Part shown: positions 1-5,421 of the stretch, piece after piece
Position numbering within the stretch: position 1 is the stretch's first letter
Layout: every line of letters starts with the position of its first letter
Assembly (NCBI GenBank): GCA_021809565.1
Contig: JAJZKG010000036.1
Span: 1 to 5,421 of the forward strand
DNA length: 5,421 nt
Source of the DNA: a bacterium
GTDB lineage: Bacteria; Patescibacteria; Dojkabacteria; JAKAPS01; JAJZLI01
Reading direction: 5' to 3'
Made by a program: the position numbers and the translations under genes
The notes under the pieces: model-generated
What the model saw: the letters and a program-made list of their open reading frames with translations, nothing else
Databases searched by the model: none
What the model was told of the DNA's origin: nothing

Positions 1-2
1 TT

Positions 3-641
3 GCCGTCTCTCATGGTGTTGGTAGAATGTCAATGTGGTCTGCAAACAGAGATTTGGAATGCGGTAGTAACTATGTGTATCTCCAAGTCGTATCAAACTC
101 TTGTAGTGGAGTTTCTCAAAGTAGTGGCGAATATGCTGATATACTAAGCCAAAACTTTGATGGTACGATTACTCTAAGTGCTGGTTTTGTTACTGTTGCA
201 GATAAAAAACCTATACTTACACAAGATAACCCAGCTACAAGTCCATACCCAATATGGTCACCAACTGCTGCTTATCTAGAAGGTTCAAAGGTAGTATGGT
301 ATCACAATATTTATGAAGCTAAATGGTGGACACAGGGTGATGTTCCTAATGATCCAGTTTTACAATCATGGCAAACTCCATGGGAATTAATTGGGCCAGT
401 ATTGCCAGGAGAAAAACCTATACCTCAACCAACACTTCCTGCCGGTACATATCCAAACTGGATAGGTACTGCTATCTATAATACTGGGGATAGAGTGTTA
501 TTTAATGGAGTTCCTTACCAAGCAAAATGGTGGAATCAGGGAGATAGTCCTGCAGCTGCATCATCAAATCCTGATGGATCACCTTGGGTTCCATTGACAC
601 AAGCACAAGTTAATGCAATTATTAATGCATTAGGAAAATAA
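3..641 (+). CDS. GH18 chitinase, C-terminal part with two CBM5/12 modules (5' end outside window)
   Basis: This is the 3' end of a secreted enzyme that cleaves beta-1,4-GlcNAc chains of chitin. The frame is open back to the window edge and reads AVSHGVGRMSMWSANRD, so the ATG at 27 is internal and the true start lies upstream. The MWSANRD stretch (about 33-53) matches the last barrel strand of GH18 catalytic domains, whose conserved Trp lines the sugar-binding site. The following CSGVSQSSGEYADIL matches the end of that domain in Legionella/Francisella-type chitinases. A linker follows, then two chitin-binding modules (246-401 and 450-596) joined by a Pro-rich spacer, and a short tail to TAA at 639-641. 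The catalytic DxxDxDxE motif and the signal peptide are not in the window. The gene is richer in G+C (near 40% in lines I counted) than the genes behind it. Family assignment is firm; activity cannot be judged from this part. Confidence 0.88.
   Translation, partial: AVSHGVGRMSMWSANRDLECGSNYVYLQVVSNSCSGVSQSSGEYADILSQNFDGTITLSAGFVTVADKKPILTQDNPATSPYPIWSPTAAYLEGSKVVWYHNIYEAKWWTQGDVPNDPVLQSWQTPWELIGPVLPGEKPIPQPTLPAGTYPNWIGTAIYNTGDRVLFNGVPYQAKWWNQGDSPAAASSNPDGSPWVPLTQAQVNAIINALGK
246..401 (+). other. CBM5/12 chitin-binding module 1
   Basis: This module of about 52 residues begins YPIWSPTAAYLEGSKVVW and ends SWQTPWELIGPV. It shows the CBM5/12 (ChtBD3) layout: an early Trp, a GxxV strand, the AKWWTQGDVP core with two adjacent exposed Trp residues, and a closing PW. 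Such modules hold the enzyme on crystalline chitin. It is paralogous to the second module 48 bases downstream. Confidence 0.88.
450..596 (+). other. CBM5/12 chitin-binding module 2
   Basis: This second copy begins YPNWIGTAIYNTGDRVLF and ends SPWVPL. It shares the AKWW-QGD core with module 1 (AKWWNQGDSP against AKWWTQGDVP) and the terminal PW. The loop before the final Trp is Ala/Ser-rich, unlike that of module 1. The two modules are diverged at the protein level, so this is an old duplication and not a recent DNA repeat. Confidence 0.88.
632..635 (+). promoter_or_regulatory. Probable ribosome binding site of the tandem glycosyltransferase
   Basis: AGGA lies inside the last codons of the chitinase gene, 10 bases before the ATG at 646. 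The frame of that ATG has a stop (TAG) at 631-633 and no other ATG, GTG or TTG before 646, so 646 is the only plausible start. The site overlaps the upstream coding end, so translation may be coupled to the chitinase gene. I see no convincing promoter next to it. Confidence 0.5.
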
Positions 642-645
642 ATCT

Positions 646-909
646 ATGCAAAAGGATGAAATTGATGGTATTTCTATTGTAATTCCAACATTAAATGAAG
701 AGGGAAATATTAAAAAATTAATTGAAAGAATTGCATTGGTGTTTTCCAATGCAAATTATAAATATGAGATCATCATTGTTGATGATAATTCGTCTGATGG
801 TACACAATCTGAAGTTGAGGAAATAATAGCTAACAGAACAGAACAGAACAGAACAGAACAGAACAGAACAGAACAGAACAGAACAGAACAACATCTTCTT
901 ATATGTTAA
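646..909 (+). CDS. N-terminal fragment of DPM1-like GT2 domain (product of the OFF frame)
   Basis: In the present phase this 87-residue product is all that is made from the start codon. Residues 10-22 (ISIVIPTLNEEGN) are the first beta strand of a GT-A fold and its following loop, and residues 43-53 hold EIIIVDDNSSDGT, the strand and VDD motif that bind the nucleotide of the sugar donor in DPM1-type enzymes. The protein then enters the TEQNR repeat made by the AACAG tract, reads HLLIC and stops at TAA 907-909. It lacks the DxD metal site and the acceptor region, so it should be inactive alone. In the ON frame the residues after the tract are NNIFLYVKKGKRG, which fit the next strand and the basic GKRG loop of the same domain. 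Confidence 0.8.
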   Translation: MQKDEIDGISIVIPTLNEEGNIKKLIERIALVFSNANYKYEIIIVDDNSSDGTQSEVEEIIANRTEQNRTEQNRTEQNRTEQHLLIC

Positions 910-2866
910 AAAAGGAAAGAGGGGTAAGTCAATTTCACTTCTAGAAGGTTTTTCTTATGCTCACTATCCTATATTAGGAATGATTGATGCAGATCTTCAG
1001 TACCCTCCAGAAGCTTTTCCAGAAATGGTAGAGAATTTATCTGTAGGATATGATATTGTTGTTGCCAGAAGACAACATAAAAAGGTAAATATTTTAAGAA
1101 GTATTGTCTCTTCTGGATTTTCATTTTTATTTGTAAAGTTATTACATAATATTTCGGTAGATGCACAATCTGGGCTCAAAGTTTTTCGCAAAGAAATTAT
1201 TGATAGATTAAATTTAACTCCAGATAGTGGATGGACATTTGATATGGCTTTTCTTATAAATGCCAGGGATGCTGGGTATAAATGTACTTCTGTTGACATT
1301 CCTTTTACTGAAAGAACTAATGGAAAATCTAAAATTAGTATAATTAAGTCATCTTTTGAAATAGGATCAAATGCTATTAAATTAAAATTTAGAAAAAAGG
1401 ATCCTATTAGGAGTCTACATTCCCATGATAAATTTCATTATAAGGGAAAGGAATTTGCTAATTATAGCAAGTTGCCACTTCATGATAGTGCAATAGAAAT
1501 CCTATATGAATACCATAAGGTTATTATATTAATCGGTGTTTTTATTTACCTTACACTTCTATTTTTTTACTTATATCCTGTATTAATTTTGACTATGGGG
1601 CTTATTGTCTTTGGTTATATGTTTGATCTTCTGTTTAATTTCTATATTATACATAAGGCATTTAATTCTAATAAAGAGATTAGAATTAGTGAGAAACAAC
1701 TCATGGAGATTGATGAGAATATACTACCCATGTATTCGATACTATGTCCACTTTATAAGGAGGCTGAAGTTGTTGAGGATTTTATTGCCTCTATTAGTAA
1801 AATTGATTATCCCCATGACAAACTTCAGGTTATTCTTATATTAGAGGAAAGTGATACAGAAACACAAGATAAAATTAAGGAAATTTCATTGCCAGAATAT
1901 TTTGTTATAGTAATTGTTCCACAGTCCATGCCTCAAACTAAGCCAAAGGCTTGTAATTATGCCCTTAAGTTTGTTAAAGGAGAGTATGTTGTAATTTATG
2001 ATGCAGAAGATAGACCTGAGGTTGATCAGTTAAAAAAAGTATATTTAGGCTTTTCTCGTACTGAAGAAAAAATTATTTGTATACAAGCAAAGTTAAATTT
2101 CTATAATTCTACACAAAATTTACTTACAATTTTGTTTACTGCAGAATATTCATTATGGTTTGATCTTATTTTGCCCGGATTACAAACTTTGTACTCTATT
2201 ATCCCATTAGGTGGAACATCAAACCATTTTAAAACGGATATTTTGAAAAGTATCCATGGATGGGATGCCTTCAATGTGACAGAAGATTGTGATTTAGGTA
2301 TTCGATTATCAAAGTTAGGTTATGCTACGGAAATTATTGATTCATATACTATGGAGGAGGCAAATAGTAAACTTTCTAGTTGGTTTAAGCAAAGATCTCG
2401 GTGGATTAAAGGATATATGCAATCCTATATTGTGCATATGAGAAACCCTGTGAAGTTTATAAAACAAAATGGATTGAGGAAAACAATTATTTTAACTTTA
2501 GTCATTGGTGGTAAAGTTTTATTAAATTTTATCAACCCAATAATGTGGATTGTTACAATTTTGTATTTTGTGTTTACACCTATTACAGGTCATTTTATTA
2601 GGTTGCTTTTTCCGCAGGCAATTTTTTATATGTCTTTAACCTCATTAATTATTGGTAATTTTTTATATTTCTATTTGTATTTAATTGCTCTCATAAAAAC
2701 AAAAAAAGGGCATTTGGTTTTATATACAGTTTTTATCCCTTTTTACTGGCTCATGATGAGTTATTCTTCTATGATAGCTTTAAAAGAGCTGTTTACTGCT
2801 CCACATTTGTGGCATAAAACTAAACATGGTCTTATGAAGAAAAGTGTAATGAAAGTAACCTCATGA
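646..2866 (+). CDS. Phase-variable tandem GT2-GT2 membrane glycosyltransferase, OFF phase in this sequence
   Basis: This is one gene split into two frames at a pentanucleotide repeat. The upstream frame (646-909) carries the start of a DPM1-like GT2 domain and the downstream frame (open from 830, stop at 2864-2866) carries the rest, with motifs in the expected order and nothing missing. The two frames are one base out of register. A gain of one 5-base unit or loss of two restores a single protein of 741 or 736 residues. Order in the joined protein: DPM1-like GT2 domain, two membrane helices, a processive-type GT2 domain, then about four more helices. The gene lies 4 bases after the chitinase gene and overlaps the GT-C/GH5 gene by 4 bases, which suggests one transcript. 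The alternative readings are a decayed pseudogene or a miscounted repeat; the absence of any other lesion over 1.9 kb argues for a live switch. Confidence 0.82.
832..890 (+). repeat. Pentanucleotide repeat (AACAG)11 plus AACA: phase-variation tract
   Basis: Eleven perfect head-to-tail AACAG units span 832-886, followed by AACA, with no interruption. The unit is five bases, so each gain or loss by polymerase slippage changes the reading frame. All three forward frames through the tract are open and give the same cyclic pentapeptide (NRTEQ), because five and three share no factor. The tract falls in the surface loop between the VDD strand/helix and the next strand of the first GT2 domain, where changes in loop length are likely to be tolerated. 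Unit numbers divisible by three (9, 12, 15) join the frames. Eleven units lead to the stop at 907 and ten to the TAG at 942. Perfect repeats of this kind are the classical signature of contingency genes for surface carbohydrates in Gram-negative bacteria. Confidence 0.95.
980..2866 (+). CDS. Main part of the tandem GT2-GT2 glycosyltransferase (in-frame remainder, lacks its own start)
   Basis: The first ATG of this frame is at 980, but the coding similarity continues upstream to the repeat (NIFLYVKKGKRG... from 890), so 980 is not the true start. It also has AGGA directly against it, with no room for a working ribosome site. Numbering from 980: DADLQYPPE (3-11) is the DxD metal site of DPM1-like enzymes, SGLKVFRKE (64-72) and GWTFDM (84-89) are further landmarks of that family, and the domain ends near 137. 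Helices follow at about 181-198 and 201-222. A second GT2 domain has YSILCPLYKEAE (252-263), DAED (341-344), PLGGTSNHF (409-417), TED (434-436) and QRSRW (471-475), the D, DxD, TED and QxxRW set of processive beta-glycan synthases. Hydrophobic segments at about 502-533, 543-572 and 577-600 form the rest of the channel. The sugar cannot be read from the sequence. Confidence 0.85.
   Translation: MIDADLQYPPEAFPEMVENLSVGYDIVVARRQHKKVNILRSIVSSGFSFLFVKLLHNISVDAQSGLKVFRKEIIDRLNLTPDSGWTFDMAFLINARDAGYKCTSVDIPFTERTNGKSKISIIKSSFEIGSNAIKLKFRKKDPIRSLHSHDKFHYKGKEFANYSKLPLHDSAIEILYEYHKVIILIGVFIYLTLLFFYLYPVLILTMGLIVFGYMFDLLFNFYIIHKAFNSNKEIRISEKQLMEIDENILPMYSILCPLYKEAEVVEDFIASISKIDYPHDKLQVILILEESDTETQDKIKEISLPEYFVIVIVPQSMPQTKPKACNYALKFVKGEYVVIYDAEDRPEVDQLKKVYLGFSRTEEKIICIQAKLNFYNSTQNLLTILFTAEYSLWFDLILPGLQTLYSIIPLGGTSNHFKTDILKSIHGWDAFNVTEDCDLGIRLSKLGYATEIIDSYTMEEANSKLSSWFKQRSRWIKGYMQSYIVHMRNPVKFIKQNGLRKTIILTLVIGGKVLLNFINPIMWIVTILYFVFTPITGHFIRLLFPQAIFYMSLTSLIIGNFLYFYLYLIALIKTKKGHLVLYTVFIPFYWLMMSYSSMIALKELFTAPHLWHKTKHGLMKKSVMKVTS
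2863..2866 (+). promoter_or_regulatory. ATGA stop/start overlap between the two glycosyltransferase genes
   Basis: The TGA stop (2864-2866) of the tandem GT2 gene overlaps the first ATG (2863) of the next gene, and a second ATG follows at once at 2866. No strong Shine-Dalgarno sequence precedes it; the best candidate is GAAAG at 2851-2855. This layout points to translational coupling, with ribosomes ending the first protein restarting on the second. Confidence 0.65.
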
Positions 2867-5421
2867 TGAAATTTATAAATAAACACCAAAATAAGTTCTT
2901 ATTGCTTTTACTAATTATTATGAGCATTACTGCTTGGTATATAAATTACAGAAATGGGCTGATTACAATTTATAACGACTCCATGTCTCATCTTAATATT
3001 TCAAAGGCAGTTGTTAGCAGTTTGCAACCAGGAATTGCTCAATTAGGAGGAGTATGGTTACCATTAAATCACTTGTTAGATTTGTTACTAGTTTGGAATA
3101 ATTGGGCATGGCATTCAGGTTTTGCTGGAAGTTTTTGGGGTATGATTTCTTATGTATTATCTGCCATTGGAATATATAAAATTATTATAGAGATTACTGG
3201 TAAAAAATTTAATGCATTTATTGGGGCTTCCATATTAGTATTTTCTTTAAATTTATTGTATGAGCAGTCTACTCCTCTTACTGAGCCAATTTTCCTTATA
3301 AATTTTATATTTTCTGTATTGTATTTTATACGGTATATAAAATATCAGAGGGTGCAGGATCTTATATATTCAGGATTATTTGGCGGTTTACAATGTTTGA
3401 TTAGATATGATGGATATTTTGCAACGGGTACAGAGTTTTTGCTTATAATCTTTAACCAGTATTTTGTAAGAAAAATCTCTTTTTTTAAAGCACTTGGTGA
3501 AGGTTTAGTAATGTATTTACCTTCTATTGCTGCTATATTTTTGTGGCTATTATGGAATTTTATTTTAAAAGGAAATTTTTTATATTCTTTCTTTGGGCAT
3601 GGAAGTGCATATAACCAACAGAGTTCAATGGCAATATTAATTACTCGCCACAATTTATGGCTGTCACTAAAAGTGTATTTATTTGATGTTTTGGATGTTA
3701 ACGGGATTATTTTATCTATTTTAGCTGTTATTGGGTTAGTTTGCTTTTTTGTATCCTCGAAATTTCCTATTAAGTTTTGGGCAAAAGTGTGGATTTTTTT
3801 ACTATTACTATCCCCTATTATATTTAATATATTAGCACTATATTTGGGTTTTTCAGTAATTAAAGTTCCTAATATAGGAGGATTTTTTAATGATAGATAT
3901 GGTTTGATTGCACTTCCTTTTATTGCAATATTTATTGGTACTATTATTATCCCTGATATTAATAAATACATAAAATATGTTATTGGTATTGTGGTTCTAT
4001 CATTATTAATATTTCAAAATATTATTTTTGCACAAACTACTGGGGTTATAACTATTACTGATGGCTTCATGGGTGCTTATGGTTTAGGTTTCCATACTGT
4101 TTCTAGTATTTTACATAATAATGTGAAATCTGGGCAAAAGGTCTTGTTGCCAGCTATAAGCTTAAACCCTGTACTTTTTTTATCTGGATTACCAGATAAT
4201 GATTTTATTTTTGAAGGTATACAAAAATATTGGAATGCTTCTTTAAAGACTCCGTGGAAGTATGCTGATTGGGTTGTTATTCCAACAGGAAATAACTCTT
4301 TGTATAATAAATTAATACTTAATAAAAATTCTCTCTTTTTAGATTATTACTATTTATTTTACAAAGGTAGTAATGGTCTTAGTGTCTATAAGCTAAGATC
4401 TGAGGATCAAACATATATTACTGCACAAAATGGATTACTAATTTGGGGAAATAATTCCTTTACCATAAAGGGTGTAAATGATTATGACCTGGCATATGAA
4501 AGCAAGGCACAAATTTTATCTAGTTTCCAGTATTTTAAAAAAATGGGAGTTAATACCATTAGATTCTGGATGTTTGGAGATGGTATAAAAGAGGGATTTC
4601 AACCTCAGGCAGGTGTAATGAATTCCAATAGATTTTCAAATGTAAGTTATATTATATACCTTGCAGGTAAATATAATATTCACCTAATTCCTGTTTTATT
4701 AAATTATTGGAGTCAGTATGGTGGTACTATTCAGTATCTTAATTGGGCTGGAGTGAATACCTCTACTTATTCTGACCAGTTTTATACAAATCCTGCTGTT
4801 ACTAAATTATTTGAAAATTATATAAAATATGTTTTGAATTATGACAATGCTTATACTGGTAAGAAATATAAAGATTCTCCTCAGATATTATCATGGGAGA
4901 TAATAAATGAGCCACGAGTTGTTAATAGTTCAGATATGTCAGTTGCGAAAGATTGGATTGAAAGTATTGCTGTGTACATAAGAAGTATCGATTCCAAAAG
5001 TTTAATTTCTGTGGGAACAGAAGATATAACTACCCCTAAAGGTGACAATTTTGGACAAGTTACCAATGTGTGTGCTTTGCCTGATATTAATTTATGTTCT
5101 CTCCACTTATATTTTGTTTATCAGAATAAACCTTTATTTAACAGTATATCTGCGTTGTTTAAATTCTTGTCGGATGAGAAAAATTTGTCATTAATTTATC
5201 ATAAGCCAATATACGTTGGTGAGATAGGTGTAAGTAAAAATTCAAATACATTATTAGGAACAAATAATAATTTAACTTTGTTGAATGATACTATATATGA
5301 ATTAGGATTCTTTAGATATAATGGTGTTATTGTGTGGGATTGGAGTTTATCCCCTAATAGTTCTTTTACTTTTACTCCTAATGGAAGTGGTGGTTATGAT
5401 TGGGAAGGTTTAAAAACTTTG
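2863..5421 (+). CDS. GT-C membrane glycosyltransferase fused to a GH5 beta-mannanase-like domain (3' end outside window)
   Basis: The frame stays open for 853 codons to the window edge. Residues 11-28 are a first helix. A loop with YNDSMSHLNISK (37-48) and AQLGGVWLPLNHLL (59-72) matches the first external loop of GT39-like GT-C enzymes, whose Asp is catalytic and which use polyprenyl-phosphate sugars. About eight more helices follow to residue 388, with TEPIF (138-142), LIRYDGY (180-186) and DRYGL (344-348) as further family landmarks. Residues 389-520 are a soluble tail typical of such proteins. From about 525 a GH5 domain begins: GVNTIRFWMF (562-571), LNYWSQYGG (613-621), SWEIINEPR (677-685) with acid/base Glu683, HLY (748-750), IYVGEIGV (783-790) with nucleophile Glu787, and VWDWS (824-828). 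The layout resembles plant and fungal GH5_7-type endo-beta-mannanases. By GT-C topology the hydrolase should lie outside the cytoplasmic membrane. The exact substrate of either domain is unknown. Confidence 0.85.
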   Translation, partial: MMKFINKHQNKFLLLLLIIMSITAWYINYRNGLITIYNDSMSHLNISKAVVSSLQPGIAQLGGVWLPLNHLLDLLLVWNNWAWHSGFAGSFWGMISYVLSAIGIYKIIIEITGKKFNAFIGASILVFSLNLLYEQSTPLTEPIFLINFIFSVLYFIRYIKYQRVQDLIYSGLFGGLQCLIRYDGYFATGTEFLLIIFNQYFVRKISFFKALGEGLVMYLPSIAAIFLWLLWNFILKGNFLYSFFGHGSAYNQQSSMAILITRHNLWLSLKVYLFDVLDVNGIILSILAVIGLVCFFVSSKFPIKFWAKVWIFLLLLSPIIFNILALYLGFSVIKVPNIGGFFNDRYGLIALPFIAIFIGTIIIPDINKYIKYVIGIVVLSLLIFQNIIFAQTTGVITITDGFMGAYGLGFHTVSSILHNNVKSGQKVLLPAISLNPVLFLSGLPDNDFIFEGIQKYWNASLKTPWKYADWVVIPTGNNSLYNKLILNKNSLFLDYYYLFYKGSNGLSVYKLRSEDQTYITAQNGLLIWGNNSFTIKGVNDYDLAYESKAQILSSFQYFKKMGVNTIRFWMFGDGIKEGFQPQAGVMNSNRFSNVSYIIYLAGKYNIHLIPVLLNYWSQYGGTIQYLNWAGVNTSTYSDQFYTNPAVTKLFENYIKYVLNYDNAYTGKKYKDSPQILSWEIINEPRVVNSSDMSVAKDWIESIAVYIRSIDSKSLISVGTEDITTPKGDNFGQVTNVCALPDINLCSLHLYFVYQNKPLFNSISALFKFLSDEKNLSLIYHKPIYVGEIGVSKNSNTLLGTNNNLTLLNDTIYELGFFRYNGVIVWDWSLSPNSSFTFTPNGSGGYDWEGLKTL
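4435..5421 (+). other. GH5 endo-beta-mannanase-like domain of the GT-C fusion
   Basis: This domain hydrolyses beta-1,4-linked glycans with retention in its family. Both catalytic glutamates are present in the proper settings: the NEP motif at 4906-4914 with the acid/base Glu codon at 4909, and the nucleophile Glu codon at 5221 after IYVG. The strand-2 Arg (codon 4561), the HLY motif (5104-5112) and the late Trp (codon 5335) are also in place, so it looks active and not degenerate. YTNPAVTKLFENYIKYVLN and the following YTGKKYKDSP are especially close to the mannanase type. The barrel is nearly complete at the window edge; the last helix and any further module lie outside. Confidence 0.82.

Noticed and set aside
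27..29. ATG at 27 as the start of a small secreted chitin-binding protein.
   Set aside because: The frame is open to the window edge and the residues before it (HGVGR) fit the GH18 catalytic domain; there is no signal peptide after 27.
642..645. A terminator or promoter between the chitinase and the glycosyltransferase genes.
   Set aside because: Only 4 bases separate the genes, with no hairpin plus T-run and no clear -10/-35 pair that stands out from the AT-rich background.
832..890. The repeat peptide contains E-Q-N-R-T, which fits the bacterial N-glycosylation sequon D/E-x-N-x-S/T.
   Set aside because: The residues follow from the nucleotide repeat and lie in a cytoplasmic GT-A domain, where that glycosylation does not occur; coincidence is the simplest explanation.
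980..982. ATG at 980 as a genuine start of a separate gene.
   Set aside because: Conserved GT2 sequence continues upstream in the same frame to 890, the AGGA abuts the ATG without spacing, and starting there would remove the donor-binding half of the first domain.
969..1299. Two overlapping antisense open frames (969-1166 and 997-1299).
   Set aside because: Both are shadows of the DPM1-like domain coding sequence, without plausible ribosome sites or protein features.
1605..1844. Plus-strand open frame of 79 codons in an alternative frame.
   Set aside because: It sits within the well-supported second GT2 region and shows only a shifted hydrophobic stretch from the real membrane helices.
3345..3971. 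Antisense open frame of 208 codons.
   Set aside because: It lies wholly inside the GT-C membrane region on the other strand, shows no recognisable motif, and is explained by AT-rich hydrophobic codons read backwards.
4881..5066. Antisense open frame of 61 codons.
   Set aside because: It is antisense to the GH5 catalytic region, whose motifs are clearly on the plus strand.

Overview
The window is AT-rich DNA from what looks like a low-GC Gram-negative bacterium. The chitinase tail and its paired CBM5/12 modules recall secreted GH18 chitinases of Legionella- and Francisella-type gammaproteobacteria. That assignment is from memory of the family, and the genus is not determined. All genes lie on the + strand, packed head to tail with 4 bases between the first two and a 4-base overlap between the last two. 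I see no RNA gene, CRISPR array, insertion sequence or convincing terminator, and no non-coding stretch longer than about 70 bases.

Layout. (1) Positions 3-641 hold the 3' end of a secreted GH18 chitinase: the last strand of the catalytic barrel, then two CBM5/12 chitin-binding modules. (2) Positions 646-2866 hold one large gene, read here as two out-of-frame pieces. Its N-terminal piece begins a DPM1-like GT2 domain (polyprenyl-phosphate-sugar synthase type). The second piece completes that domain, crosses the membrane, and carries a second, processive-type GT2 domain (DAED, TED, QRSRW) with C-terminal membrane helices. The break lies exactly at 11 tandem copies of the pentanucleotide AACAG (832-890). 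(3) Positions 2863 to the window end hold a GT-C-type multi-spanning membrane glycosyltransferase fused to an extracytoplasmic GH5 domain resembling endo-beta-mannanases; it runs off the window without a stop.

Main finding. The AACAG tract is a simple-sequence contingency locus inside a glycosyltransferase gene. Any unit number divisible by three (9, 12, 15) joins the two frames into one protein of about 736-741 residues. The 11 units seen here give an OFF state that stops at 907, and 10 units would stop at 942. The next gene starts inside the stop codon of this one, so the switch may control both.

Working model (inference). The DPM1-like domain loads a sugar onto polyprenyl phosphate, the GT-C protein uses that lipid-linked sugar outside the membrane, the second GT2 domain polymerises and exports a beta-glycan, and the fused GH5 domain trims or edits it. 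This would be a phase-variable surface or exopolysaccharide pathway in two polypeptides. The sugar is unknown; the GH5 resemblance hints at a mannose-containing beta-glycan.
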